The translations under genes were made by a program, and so were the position numbers. The notes under the pieces were generated by a model that had not been told where the DNA came from, ran no database searches, and worked only from the letters and a program-made list of their open reading frames with translations. From assembly GCF_014652215.1 (NCBI RefSeq), contig NZ_BMYJ01000004.1, positions 248,001 through 312,000 of the forward strand: a stretch of 64,000 nt of DNA, in the 5' to 3' direction. The stretch is from Neogemmobacter tilapiae. Its GTDB lineage: Bacteria > Pseudomonadota > Alphaproteobacteria > Rhodobacterales > Rhodobacteraceae. The number at the start of each line of letters is the position of its first letter. The stretch's first letter is position 1. Below are positions 1 to 7,850 of this stretch, piece after piece.

Positions 1-599
1 GTATCTGCGCCATCGCCGCCGACAAGGCGGTTGACCCCAAGAACACCGCCCAGCGTATCGTCCCCGTCGCCCCCCAGCACCGTATCGTCACCACCGCCAC
101 CCATGACTGCGTCATCGCCGCCGCCGCCTTGGATCGTGTCGTTCCCGGCGTAGCCTTCAACCCGGTCGTCGCCAGCCGCCCCATCGAGCTGATTGCCGAT
201 TCCGTTGCCGAAGACCATATTGTCGAGCCGGTTCCCGGATCCAGAAATTGCCGTCGTTCCGACGAGGCGGAGATACTCGATATTGTCGCCAAGCACAAAA
301 TCGACTGATGAAGTCACAAGATCTATCCCAGCACCGGACACTTCCGTCACCCGATCACCAGCGGTATTCACGTAATATTCGTCATTTCCGCCGCCGCCGA
401 ACATCCGGTCTGACCCGTCGCCACCGCGGATCGTATCATTTCCCTGATCGGCATAAACGATATCGTTGCCCGCGCCCGCCTGAATGAGGTCATTGCCAGT
501 CGTGACGCCAACGATCTTGTTCGATGCCGGGGGCGCGATCAGCCCGTCGCCAGAACGGTGGATGAAATCCTTGTTGCTCGTACCTTTGATCTTGGCCAT
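1..599 (-). CDS. RTX calcium-binding protein, N-terminal part (runs off the left edge)
   Basis: The minus-strand frame starts with ATG at 599 and stays open to base 1, giving 199 codons and no stop in the window. After a short lead (MAKIKGTSNKDF) it is almost entirely nonapeptide-like RTX repeats such as GNDTIRGGDGSDRMFGGGGND and GGGGDDTVLGGDGDDTL. These bind calcium outside the cell in proteins exported by type I secretion. There is no N-terminal signal peptide, as expected for type I substrates, whose signal is C-terminal; that end lies outside the window. A central stretch (about residues 85-130) resembles the spacer found between RTX blocks. The function beyond Ca-binding and secretion cannot be told. 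Confidence 0.85.
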   Translation of the reverse strand, partial: MAKIKGTSNKDFIHRSGDGLIAPPASNKIVGVTTGNDLIQAGAGNDIVYADQGNDTIRGGDGSDRMFGGGGNDEYYVNTAGDRVTEVSGAGIDLVTSSVDFVLGDNIEYLRLVGTTAISGSGNRLDNMVFGNGIGNQLDGAAGDDRVEGYAGNDTIQGGGGDDAVMGGGGDDTVLGGDGDDTLGGVLGVNRLVGGDGAD

Positions 600-1051
600 T
601 TTTCACCCCAAATCCAAACTGTTGTCCCACCCACCAGGCACGCCAAGCCACTGTCCCCGAAACACAACAGGCAGATGGGACGTGGTCCTGTGGCGACGTG
701 GCATCCCTTGAGTTCATCGGCGGGATAGGCATCTCGGTCAATTGAGATGTTCCCGGCATTGTTGAGTGAAGATCAACCAATGGTGGTGATCTCGCGACTG
801 CCCTGATCCAGCCCCGGCCTTGCCCATGCGGCGGCTTGGGCGATCCCGAACACCGCCTTCACAATCGGCTATTCTAGACCAATCACCGCCCAGTGGTGTT
901 GATTGATTGCTGCTTGACGCTGAGCCGTTTGATCGGCCTAGTGGAAGGTGGAACTGGTGTGTTCCCGGGCTATCCGCCTGAACGAACCCGATAGTTATCA
1001 ACCAAGCAGACCCCGTTCCGGCGGGTAGCCACGGACATCTGGCGCGACAAA
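600..1051. other. Intergenic region with no recognised gene
   Basis: About 450 bases between the divergent RTX gene and the LysR-type gene. Open frames on both strands are short, lack a convincing ribosome binding site and resemble no family I know. The promoters of the two divergent genes presumably lie here, but I could not assign -35/-10 boxes with confidence. Confidence 0.4.
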
Positions 1052-1176
1052 ATGCAAGAGATTCACCCCCGCAATTCCAACGTCATTCAGCGTGCCCCGC
1101 GCTTCTCAGAAGTCTTCAATACCTGGATGCGCTGGCGCGGACGGGGTCGCTGTCCAGTGCGGCAGAGGAACTTGGC

Positions 1177-1989
1177 GTGACGGTAAGTGCCGTCAGCCAC
1201 CAGTTGAAGGATCTGTCAGACTTCCTCGGGGAACGCCTCTATATCAAGTCGGGCCGCGGCGTTCTGCTGACGGCAAAGGGAAAGGAACTGGCGCATTCCA
1301 CGGCACAGTCTTTTCGCGCACTGGACGCCGGGCTGCTTGAAGCGATCGGCAGTCCGCGATCGACCCTGCGTGTCGCTGTCTGTTCGTGTTTCGGTCCTCA
1401 CTGGCTTTCGCCCCGTTTGCCACAGTTCCGAAGCGCCAATCCCGAGATCGATCTGGATCTGCGTCTGTATGCAAACGACCCCGATCCGCTGGACGGCGTC
1501 GCCGACGCAGTCATAAGCGCTCTGCCACTCAGGGCGGGCTACAATTCAGTTGATCTGTTCGACGAGCAACTGGTGCCAGTGATTTGCCCGTCTGCCTCTC
1601 ATAACATCGCAAAAAATGGCTTGCAGCTGATTACCACCGAGACCGAGCCGTGCAAGATCGGCGACGACTGGCTTAGCTTTGACAGGGAGACGGGTGCAGG
1701 TTTTGCTGCGCGCCGGATCGGCGACTGGGTTGTTTGCTCGCACTACATTCTGGCCATCGAACTGGCGAGAGCGGGTCTTGGTGCCGCGCTCATCCCGGAC
1801 TTTCATGCCGAACGCTCGCTTCGGGACGGCACATTGGTCAAGCTTCACCCGGCGACTATTCCTGCAGGCCGAACCTACAGCCTCTATTACAAGACGACAC
1901 GCGCAAACGAAACAGCGATCGCAGCCTTCGTGCGCTGGTTCAGGACGGAGGTGCGCAAGTCGCGGATCGCCACGCGGATCGCAAGTTAG
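1177..1989 (+). CDS. LysR-family transcriptional regulator, 5' end damaged or mis-started
   Basis: The C-terminal part is a LysR effector-binding domain (RSTLRVAVCSCFGPHWLSPR and following), GcvA-like in flavour. The given start is the first in-frame start codon (GTG), but it falls inside the helix-turn-helix. The same frame continues upstream to 982, and from about 1099 it encodes a good LysR HTH (LRSLQYLDALARTGSLSSAA, then EELGV) without any ATG or GTG. An ATG at 1052 opens the next frame and reads MQEIHPRNSNVIQR before the HTH. One missing base near 1091-1100 would join the two into a normal protein of about 310 residues. The gene is therefore either frameshifted, affected by a sequence error, or started at a non-standard codon. 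The target is unknown; the divergent RTX gene is a candidate. Confidence 0.7.
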   Translation: MTVSAVSHQLKDLSDFLGERLYIKSGRGVLLTAKGKELAHSTAQSFRALDAGLLEAIGSPRSTLRVAVCSCFGPHWLSPRLPQFRSANPEIDLDLRLYANDPDPLDGVADAVISALPLRAGYNSVDLFDEQLVPVICPSASHNIAKNGLQLITTETEPCKIGDDWLSFDRETGAGFAARRIGDWVVCSHYILAIELARAGLGAALIPDFHAERSLRDGTLVKLHPATIPAGRTYSLYYKTTRANETAIAAFVRWFRTEVRKSRIATRIAS

Positions 1990-2419
1990 CGGGCCAACGG
2001 CGCCGGTCGAACTGGATAGGGACGCATGTCGATCCGGGCATCGACCACGTTGCAAAGCACCGACTTCACTTCCCGGAGGACGGCAACCAAACCTCTCTCG
2101 CGGCAAAGGCAACTTGGCCGACCCAAGCCTCCACCCCTTCGTTTCGCGTCTGACCAGATGACGGTCGCGCGACACCCGACACTCAGACGCACCGCGCCCT
2201 CGCAGACTCGATAGGGTGACCGCTGACAGACATCCGTGTGATTTCTGGTGTCGGTGTGGTGCGGCCGCAGGCCAGGCGCGCTCTAAGACGCTCTTTCGTG
2301 GGTCGGCGCAATCCGCATACGCCCGGAAAGGTCTTGACCAGAACCATGACCTTCGGTCTTCAGCCGGAAGAGGGTTCTTCATACCGGGATGAGCCTCTCT
2401 TACGACCGGGAACGGTGCT
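1990..2419. other. Non-coding or decayed stretch
   Basis: About 430 bases between the LysR stop and the palindromic element. Frames on both strands are short or arginine-rich shadows with no recognisable domain. It lies on the outer side of the IS remnant and may be recombination debris, but nothing specific can be identified. Confidence 0.35.
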
Positions 2420-2504
2420 CATCCTCGTCCGTCTCTGCAATAGTATATGTTCTTAAGTAAGTAGCATTACATATATACTAAGATAGGAGAGACGGACGAG
2501 GATG
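2420..2504. repeat. 85-bp interrupted palindrome beside an IS end
   Basis: The outer arms 2420-2435 and 2489-2504 are exact reverse complements over 16 bp (CATCCTCGTCCGTCTC against its complement). Inside them, 2441-2450 (TAGTATATGT) pairs with 2469-2480 apart from a 2-base bulge, around an AT-rich centre. The right arm ends immediately before the first base of the IS3-type terminal repeat at 2505. It could be a MITE-like or REP-like element, the tip of another mobile element, or the hairpin target of the insertion. Confidence 0.6.
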
Positions 2505-2768
2505 TGAACCGCCCCGGGTTTGCCGGAGGCTGATGTGGGTTAGTTACGCGGCCATGGCTTCAGTTTCCAGAGCAGCACAGAAGTTTGCTTCTGCCTCGGC
2601 GGGCGGAATGTTCCCGATCGGCTCGAGCGGGCGGCGGTTGTTGAACCAGTCGACCCATTCCAGCGTTGCGTATTCGACGGCCTCGAAGCTGCGCCACGGA
2701 CCACGACGGTGGATGACCTCGGCCTTGAAGAGCCCGTTGATCGTCTCGGCCAGCGCATTGTCATGCCC
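2505..2768 (-). mobile_element. Truncated IS3-family insertion sequence
   Basis: One end is preserved: the + strand from 2505 begins TGAACCGCCCCGGGTTTGCC, which looks like an IS3-family terminal inverted repeat. Just inside it, on the minus strand, is the C-terminal part of an IS3-type DDE transposase. The other end is missing. The transposase reading stops making sense near 2768, where an unrelated + strand coding fragment begins, so about four fifths of the element has been deleted. Confidence 0.75.
2544..2768 (-). pseudogene. IS3-family transposase (orfB) C-terminal fragment
   Basis: The reading DNALAETINGLFKAEVIHR, followed by residues with WVDWFNNRRPLEPIGNIPPAEAEA, is the conserved C-terminal end of IS3-family OrfB. 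It includes the glutamate of the DDE catalytic triad (in LAETIN) but not the two aspartates, which lie in the lost N-terminal part. Without these residues and without the second IS end it cannot be active. About 75 codons remain, ending with TAA at 2544-2546. Confidence 0.8.
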
Positions 2769-3002
2769 GTGATGACCGGCGGGAACCTGTCGTCGGTTGC
2801 CGCACATGCCTGTCGCGCAGCGATTGCCAAACAGACCGGTCGACCGACTTCGGATGTGGCCGTGTTTGACGTCGCCGAGTCCGAGGCCGGTGTCGGTGTG
2901 ATGGCAACCGTCGCCGGGGCCGATGCGGCATGGGCCTGCCAATCCAGCCCCGATGGCCGGGTCGCGGGTGTCACCTACACAGGTAGCGAAGGATCGCTTT
3001 AG
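2769..3002 (+). pseudogene. C-terminal fragment of a small hypothetical secreted-type protein
   Basis: Beyond the IS junction the + strand encodes GNLSSVAAHACRAAIAKQ, then a stretch with DVAVFDVAESEAGVGVMATV and an end YTGSEGSL before TAG. From memory this matches the C-terminal end of small Rhodobacterales hypothetical proteins with a conserved Cys and a final GSEGSL. The N-terminal part and start codon are gone, and any upstream reading enters reverse-complement IS sequence. The fragment is not expected to be expressed as a functional protein. The family assignment is from pattern memory only. Confidence 0.45.
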
Positions 3003-3290
3003 TCTGCATCATGCCGTTTGCTCCTTCGCCGATGGTCACGACGATTTAGGCAAAACCCCATCCGACCTCAGTATCGCAGCGCGCTATCGTCAATCGTCAG
3101 CAACACCCGAAAGGTCGATGATGTCCCATTCCTTCGCGACCAGCCCGGCCGTCCTGTTCCTCACCGTCCACGACCTCCCTGTCGCAAGAGCCAGCAGGAG
3201 ATCGCCGCCGAGGCGGGTTTCCCCAAAGCTACCGGCGGTCTTTAGGAAACTTCAACTGGACCTCGTTTCCACCCCTGCTAGAAACGATCC
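3003..3290. other. Leader region upstream of the SNF2 helicase gene
   Basis: No gene is recognised. A 6-bp inverted repeat GGAAAC (3245-3250) / GTTTCC (3265-3270) lies about 20 bases before the SNF2 start codon and could be a regulatory site for the cassette. No clear Shine-Dalgarno sequence precedes the start at 3291. Confidence 0.3.
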
Positions 3291-6158
3291 ATGGGCACAT
3301 CATCTTACTCAGTATATCAGTCAAAGTATTTTGCACATTTCCTGACACGCGAGGGGATTGGTGAAGACGAGGCCCTGACACAGTCGCTCTCCTCGGCGCG
3401 TGTCGATCTCAACCCGCATCAGGTTGACGCCGCCATGTTCGCCCTGCGCTCGCCGCTTTCGAAAGGCGTTCTGTTGGCCGACGAAGTGGGGCTAGGCAAG
3501 ACCATCGAGGCTGCCCTCGTTTTAAGCCAAAGGTGGTGGGAGCAACGGCGCAACCTCCTCCTCATTGTTCCCGCTTCGCTGCGCAAACAATGGGCGACAG
3601 AGCTTCGCGAGAAATTTTCCCTGCCATCGACCATCCTCGACGCCAAGACACTCAAGGATCTCGTTGCCGCCGGTCAGCCCAGCCCAATCGGGCGTCGCGA
3701 AGGCATTGTCATCCTGTCCTATGAATATGCCGCCCGCATCGCCGACACGCTGCGAACCGTGCCTTGGGATCTCGTTGTCTTCGACGAAGCCCACAAACTG
3801 CGCAACGTCTACAAGGCGACCGAGAGCCAGCGGTCTGCCGTGCTGCGCCGTGCCCTTGCCGACCGCCAGAAGCTGCTTTTGACAGCCACACCTCTTCAGA
3901 ACAACCTCATGGAACTCTACGGCCTCGTCACCATCATCGACGAGACCTATTTCGGGTCCGAACAGGCCTTCAAGGCCGAGTTTGGTGGGCGCGAGGAAGC
4001 CGCCTCACGCCTCTTGTTGGCGCGGCGGCTGGAACCGATTTGCAAGCGGACGCTGCGGCGGCAGGTTCAAAAAGCGGGCCTGATCAACTACACCAACCGC
4101 CTGCCCAAAACCTTCGACTTCACCCCGCACCGGCTGGAGGTCGATCTTTACGACTCGGTTTCCACCTATCTGCAAAATCCCGATACCATCGCCTTGGGTC
4201 AGAACGGGCGGCACCTTGTTACCCTCATGCTGCGCAAGATTCTTGGCTCGTCGTCGTTCGCCATCGCCCAGACGCTGGACAAGATGCTGCACCGGCTTGA
4301 GGCCAAGCGGATCGTTGATGATGCAACCCTGGATGACATCGACGGGTTCGCCGAAGAGGCCGAGGAATGGCGCGAGGCGGGATCAGCGGCCGAGGCGGAT
4401 GCCGTCGAAGATCATTCCGACGATGCTATCGACAAGATCGACCCCAAGAAACTAAAGGCCGAGATCAAAGAACTGACGCATTTCCGCGATCTCGCCCGGT
4501 CGATCACCGCCAATGCCAAGGGCAAGGCCCTGCTGGATTGCCTGCCCGGCGTCATGGCCGAGATCGCCAGCAAGGGCGGGCAGCGCAAGGCGGTGATCTT
4601 CACGGAATCGGTCCGAACCCAGGCCTATCTGCGCGACCTGTTGGAAAGTAACGGCTTTGCCGGGCAGACCGTCATCCTGAATGGCGCGAATTCTGACAAG
4701 GACAGCGCAGCACTTTACAAGGCCTGGGTCGCGAAACACCGGGGGACCGAGGCCGTCTCGGGCTCCAAAACCGCCGATATGAAGGCCGCCATTGTCGATG
4801 CGTTCCGCCATGACCGCAGCATCCTGATCGCCACCGAATCCGGGGCCGAAGGCATCAACCTTCAGTTCTGCTCGCTCTTGATCAACTATGACTTGCCCTG
4901 GAACCCCCAGCGTGTTGAACAAAGGATCGGCCGCTGCCACCGCTATGGCCAAAAGATCGATGTCACCGTCATCAACTTTCTGAACCGCAAGAACCAGGCC
5001 GAGGAACGCATTCACCAGTTGCTGGAACAGAAATTCAAGCTGTTCGAGGGGGTCTTCGGGTCTTCGGACGAAGTCCTGGGCGCCATTGAATCCGGTGTCG
5101 ATATCGAACGCCGCATTCTGGAAATCGTGCAATCCAGCCGCAGCGACACCGAAATCAACGCGGCTTTCGACCAGCTTCAACAAGAATTCAGTGTCGAGAT
5201 TGACGAGGCCAAAAAGGATGCCCGCAACAAGCTGCTGGCCCAGATGGACGATAAGGTCATCGAACGGCTTCTGGACCGCAAAGAGACGGTCAATGCGGCC
5301 TTAGGAGAGTTCAAGCGCGCGCTGCTGGGCCTTGCGCGTGCCGAACTGCCCGAGGCGCGGTTTCATCCCGATCATGCCCAGCGCTTTGATCATCAGGGCG
5401 TCACATGGTCCACCGAATGGCCCGAGGCCGATGCCCGCGGCTGGAACTTCTTTCGGCTGGCCGACGGGGGGCTGGCGGATCAGCTTGTCACCCGCGCCAA
5501 GGGCCGCCGTCTGCCGCCCGCAGCGCTGACCTTCGACTATGACGCCTATGACGGCAATCTGGGCGATGTCGCCCCCCTGCGTGGCCGGGCGGGCTGGATG
5601 CGGGTGGCACGTCTGACGCTGGCCACCCCGGCGCGGACATGGGATGAGATGATCTGTGCCGCCCTGACCGATGACGGTTTGCCGCTCGATGCCAGCACGG
5701 CGGCGCGGATGTTGCAGGTCCCGGCGCGCGCGGCGGGCGCGGTGGGGGCCGCCCTGCCCGAAGCCGATCTGGCGGCGATTGTCGCCGACCGGCAGGGGGC
5801 CTTGGTCGGGCAGGCGCAGGCGCGGCTGGGCGAATTCCTGAACGCCGAGGATGAACGTCTGGACGCCTGGCGCAATGATGCCCGCGTCGCCTATGACCAG
5901 CAGATCAAGGCGCTGACCAAAGAGGCGAATGACCGGAACAAGCTGGCCCGCGCCACGGCGAACCTGCAAGCCAAGGTCGAATTGCAGCGTGAGGGCAAGG
6001 CCCTGAAACGGCAGGTCGATGACCTGCAACACCAGCTTTACACCCGCCTGCGCGAAATTGATGCCGAGCGTGAAGCCATGCTGGACGCCGTGGCCGAACA
6101 ACTGAACTTGACACCACAGGTCGAAGACCTGTTCACGATACGATGGATGCTGACCTGA
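3291..6158 (+). CDS. SNF2/RapA-type DEAD-like helicase of a restriction-like cassette
   Basis: A 955-residue superfamily 2 ATPase with SNF2 motifs in order: Walker A in LLADEVGLGKTIEAA (about 62-76), DEAH box VVFDEAHKLRN (about 162-172), motif III LLLTATPLQNN, and motif VI QRIGRCHRYGQ (about 543-553). The C-terminal 130 residues are rich in heptad-like E, K, R and L and probably form a coiled coil. SNF2 proteins translocate on duplex DNA and remodel bound proteins. The gene is first of three on the same strand; its stop is 16 bases before the methyltransferase start, with AGGAG in the gap. That spacing argues for one operon and a joint role with Mod and Res. DISARM DrmD is also SNF2-like, but no other DISARM gene is present. 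Confidence 0.85.
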   Translation: MGTSSYSVYQSKYFAHFLTREGIGEDEALTQSLSSARVDLNPHQVDAAMFALRSPLSKGVLLADEVGLGKTIEAALVLSQRWWEQRRNLLLIVPASLRKQWATELREKFSLPSTILDAKTLKDLVAAGQPSPIGRREGIVILSYEYAARIADTLRTVPWDLVVFDEAHKLRNVYKATESQRSAVLRRALADRQKLLLTATPLQNNLMELYGLVTIIDETYFGSEQAFKAEFGGREEAASRLLLARRLEPICKRTLRRQVQKAGLINYTNRLPKTFDFTPHRLEVDLYDSVSTYLQNPDTIALGQNGRHLVTLMLRKILGSSSFAIAQTLDKMLHRLEAKRIVDDATLDDIDGFAEEAEEWREAGSAAEADAVEDHSDDAIDKIDPKKLKAEIKELTHFRDLARSITANAKGKALLDCLPGVMAEIASKGGQRKAVIFTESVRTQAYLRDLLESNGFAGQTVILNGANSDKDSAALYKAWVAKHRGTEAVSGSKTADMKAAIVDAFRHDRSILIATESGAEGINLQFCSLLINYDLPWNPQRVEQRIGRCHRYGQKIDVTVINFLNRKNQAEERIHQLLEQKFKLFEGVFGSSDEVLGAIESGVDIERRILEIVQSSRSDTEINAAFDQLQQEFSVEIDEAKKDARNKLLAQMDDKVIERLLDRKETVNAALGEFKRALLGLARAELPEARFHPDHAQRFDHQGVTWSTEWPEADARGWNFFRLADGGLADQLVTRAKGRRLPPAALTFDYDAYDGNLGDVAPLRGRAGWMRVARLTLATPARTWDEMICAALTDDGLPLDASTAARMLQVPARAAGAVGAALPEADLAAIVADRQGALVGQAQARLGEFLNAEDERLDAWRNDARVAYDQQIKALTKEANDRNKLARATANLQAKVELQREGKALKRQVDDLQHQLYTRLREIDAEREAMLDAVAEQLNLTPQVEDLFTIRWMLT

Positions 6159-6174
6159 GAAGGAGCCTGATCTG

Positions 6175-7848
6175 ATGGCCGCAAAGACCAAGCTGGAGCT
6201 GACCTGGATCGGCAAGGACATCCGCCCCCGGCTGGAACCGCGCATCCTGATCGAAGACCCGGAGTATTCGCATCACGCCGAGGCGCGGCGCGAGGGGGAT
6301 ATTTTCGACAACGTCCTGATCCACGGCGACAACCTGCTGGCGCTGAAGGCACTGGAGACCGACCCGAACGTGCGGGGCAAGGTTAAATGCGTGTTCATTG
6401 ATCCGCCGTATAATACGGGGTCGGCGTTTGAACATTATGATGACGGGTTGGAGCATTCCCTTTGGCTGGGGATGATGCGGGATCGGCTGGAGATATTGCG
6501 GAATCTGCTGACGGATGATGGGTCGCTGTGGATTACGATTGACGACAATGAGGGCCACTATCTCAAAGTTCTGTGTGATGAAGTATTCGGAAGGCGCAAT
6601 TTCGTTTCGAATATTGTTTGGCAGAAGAGATATGCTAGAGACAACAATGCCGCGATAGGCAGCGCTCACGACCACATCCTAGTATATGCGATGTCTTTCG
6701 ACAAGTTCCGAGCCTCAAGAAACAAGATTGAGTTGGACGATAAAACTCGATCTCCGTATAAGAATCCAAACAATGACCCGTTAGGTCCGTGGCAGTCTAT
6801 TTCTTTCACGGGCGCTGGATTTCGTTCGAATATGATGTATCCGATATTTGGCCCTGATGGCAGAGAGCATCGACCACCAGAAGGGCGACACTGGGCTGCA
6901 TTGGAACCAGAGTATAAACGTCTTCTTGATGAAGGAAGAATATGGTTTGGTTCAGACGGAAAAGGTGTTCCCCGTGTCATCAGATACCTCTCAGAAGTTG
7001 AGGGTCTTATACCTTCATCGTGGTGGCCCCACGATGAAGTTGGACATAACGATGAAGCAAAGAAAGACGCATACGCATTACTCGGCAAGGAGGCAGCATT
7101 CGCCACTCCAAAACCGGAGCGCTTGCTGTCAAGAATTGTGAGAGTCGCCACCAACCCCGGCGATCTCGTGCTCGACTCCTTCGCAGGCTCCGGCACAACA
7201 GGCGCTGTAGCCCACAAAATGGGTCGTCGCTGGATCATGGTGGAATTGGGCGATCATGCCAAAACCCATATCGTGCCCCGGATGAAGAAAGTCATCGACG
7301 GCCAAGACAAGGGCGGCGTGACCGAGGCCGCCAGCTGGAAGGGCGGCGGCGGCTATCGTTTCTTCCGGCTCGCGCCCTCACTGCTGGAAAAGGACCAATG
7401 GGGCAACTGGGTGATCAGCAAGGGCTATAACCCCGAAATGCTGGCCGAGGCGATGTGCAAGCATTTCAACTATGCCTATGCCCCCTCGACCGAACATTAC
7501 TGGATGCACGGCCAATCCTCCGAAGGCGCGTTCATCTATGTGACGACAAACAGCCTGACCTTTGACCAGCTGCGCGCGATTTCCGACGAGGTGGGCGAAA
7601 ACCGCAGCCTGCTGATCTGCTGCACGGCCTATGAGGCTGGGGCGGACAGGCTGGCGAACCTGACGGTGCAGAAAATCCCGCAGGCGGTGCTGACGGCCTG
7701 CGAATGGGGCAAGGATGACTATTCGCTGAAAATCGAATCCCTGCCGATGATGGCCGAGGACGAGGAGGAGGAGCCCCTGACGGTCAAGGCGGTCGGCAAG
7801 CGCGGGGACGGGACACGCGACCTTTTCGCCGATGATCAGGAGGCGTGA
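6175..7848 (+). CDS. Type III-like Mod, beta-class site-specific DNA adenine-N6 methyltransferase
   Basis: A 557-residue protein. Catalytic motif IV DPPYNTG (about 76-82) precedes the AdoMet-binding motif DSFAGSGTTG (about 333-342), the order typical of beta-class N6-adenine methyltransferases such as Mod subunits of type III restriction systems. The region between the motifs holds the target recognition domain. It should methylate one adenine strand of an asymmetric site and supply recognition to Res. AGGAG sits 9 bases before ATG 6175. Between about 6545 and 7140 the base composition falls and codons such as AGA, ATA and AAT appear, unlike both flanks. That suggests the recognition domain was replaced by recombination. 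Confidence 0.9.
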   Translation: MAAKTKLELTWIGKDIRPRLEPRILIEDPEYSHHAEARREGDIFDNVLIHGDNLLALKALETDPNVRGKVKCVFIDPPYNTGSAFEHYDDGLEHSLWLGMMRDRLEILRNLLTDDGSLWITIDDNEGHYLKVLCDEVFGRRNFVSNIVWQKRYARDNNAAIGSAHDHILVYAMSFDKFRASRNKIELDDKTRSPYKNPNNDPLGPWQSISFTGAGFRSNMMYPIFGPDGREHRPPEGRHWAALEPEYKRLLDEGRIWFGSDGKGVPRVIRYLSEVEGLIPSSWWPHDEVGHNDEAKKDAYALLGKEAAFATPKPERLLSRIVRVATNPGDLVLDSFAGSGTTGAVAHKMGRRWIMVELGDHAKTHIVPRMKKVIDGQDKGGVTEAASWKGGGGYRFFRLAPSLLEKDQWGNWVISKGYNPEMLAEAMCKHFNYAYAPSTEHYWMHGQSSEGAFIYVTTNSLTFDQLRAISDEVGENRSLLICCTAYEAGADRLANLTVQKIPQAVLTACEWGKDDYSLKIESLPMMAEDEEEEPLTVKAVGKRGDGTRDLFADDQEA

Positions 7849-7850
7849 GA

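Noticed and set aside
490-1001. Two minus-strand open frames (490-780 and 738-1001) upstream of the RTX gene
   Set aside because: No ribosome binding site, no family resemblance, and one overlaps the RTX start in another frame.
1546-2382. Minus-strand open frame across the LysR 3' end
   Set aside because: Overlaps the LysR effector domain; composition is shadow-like, and no start signal is evident.
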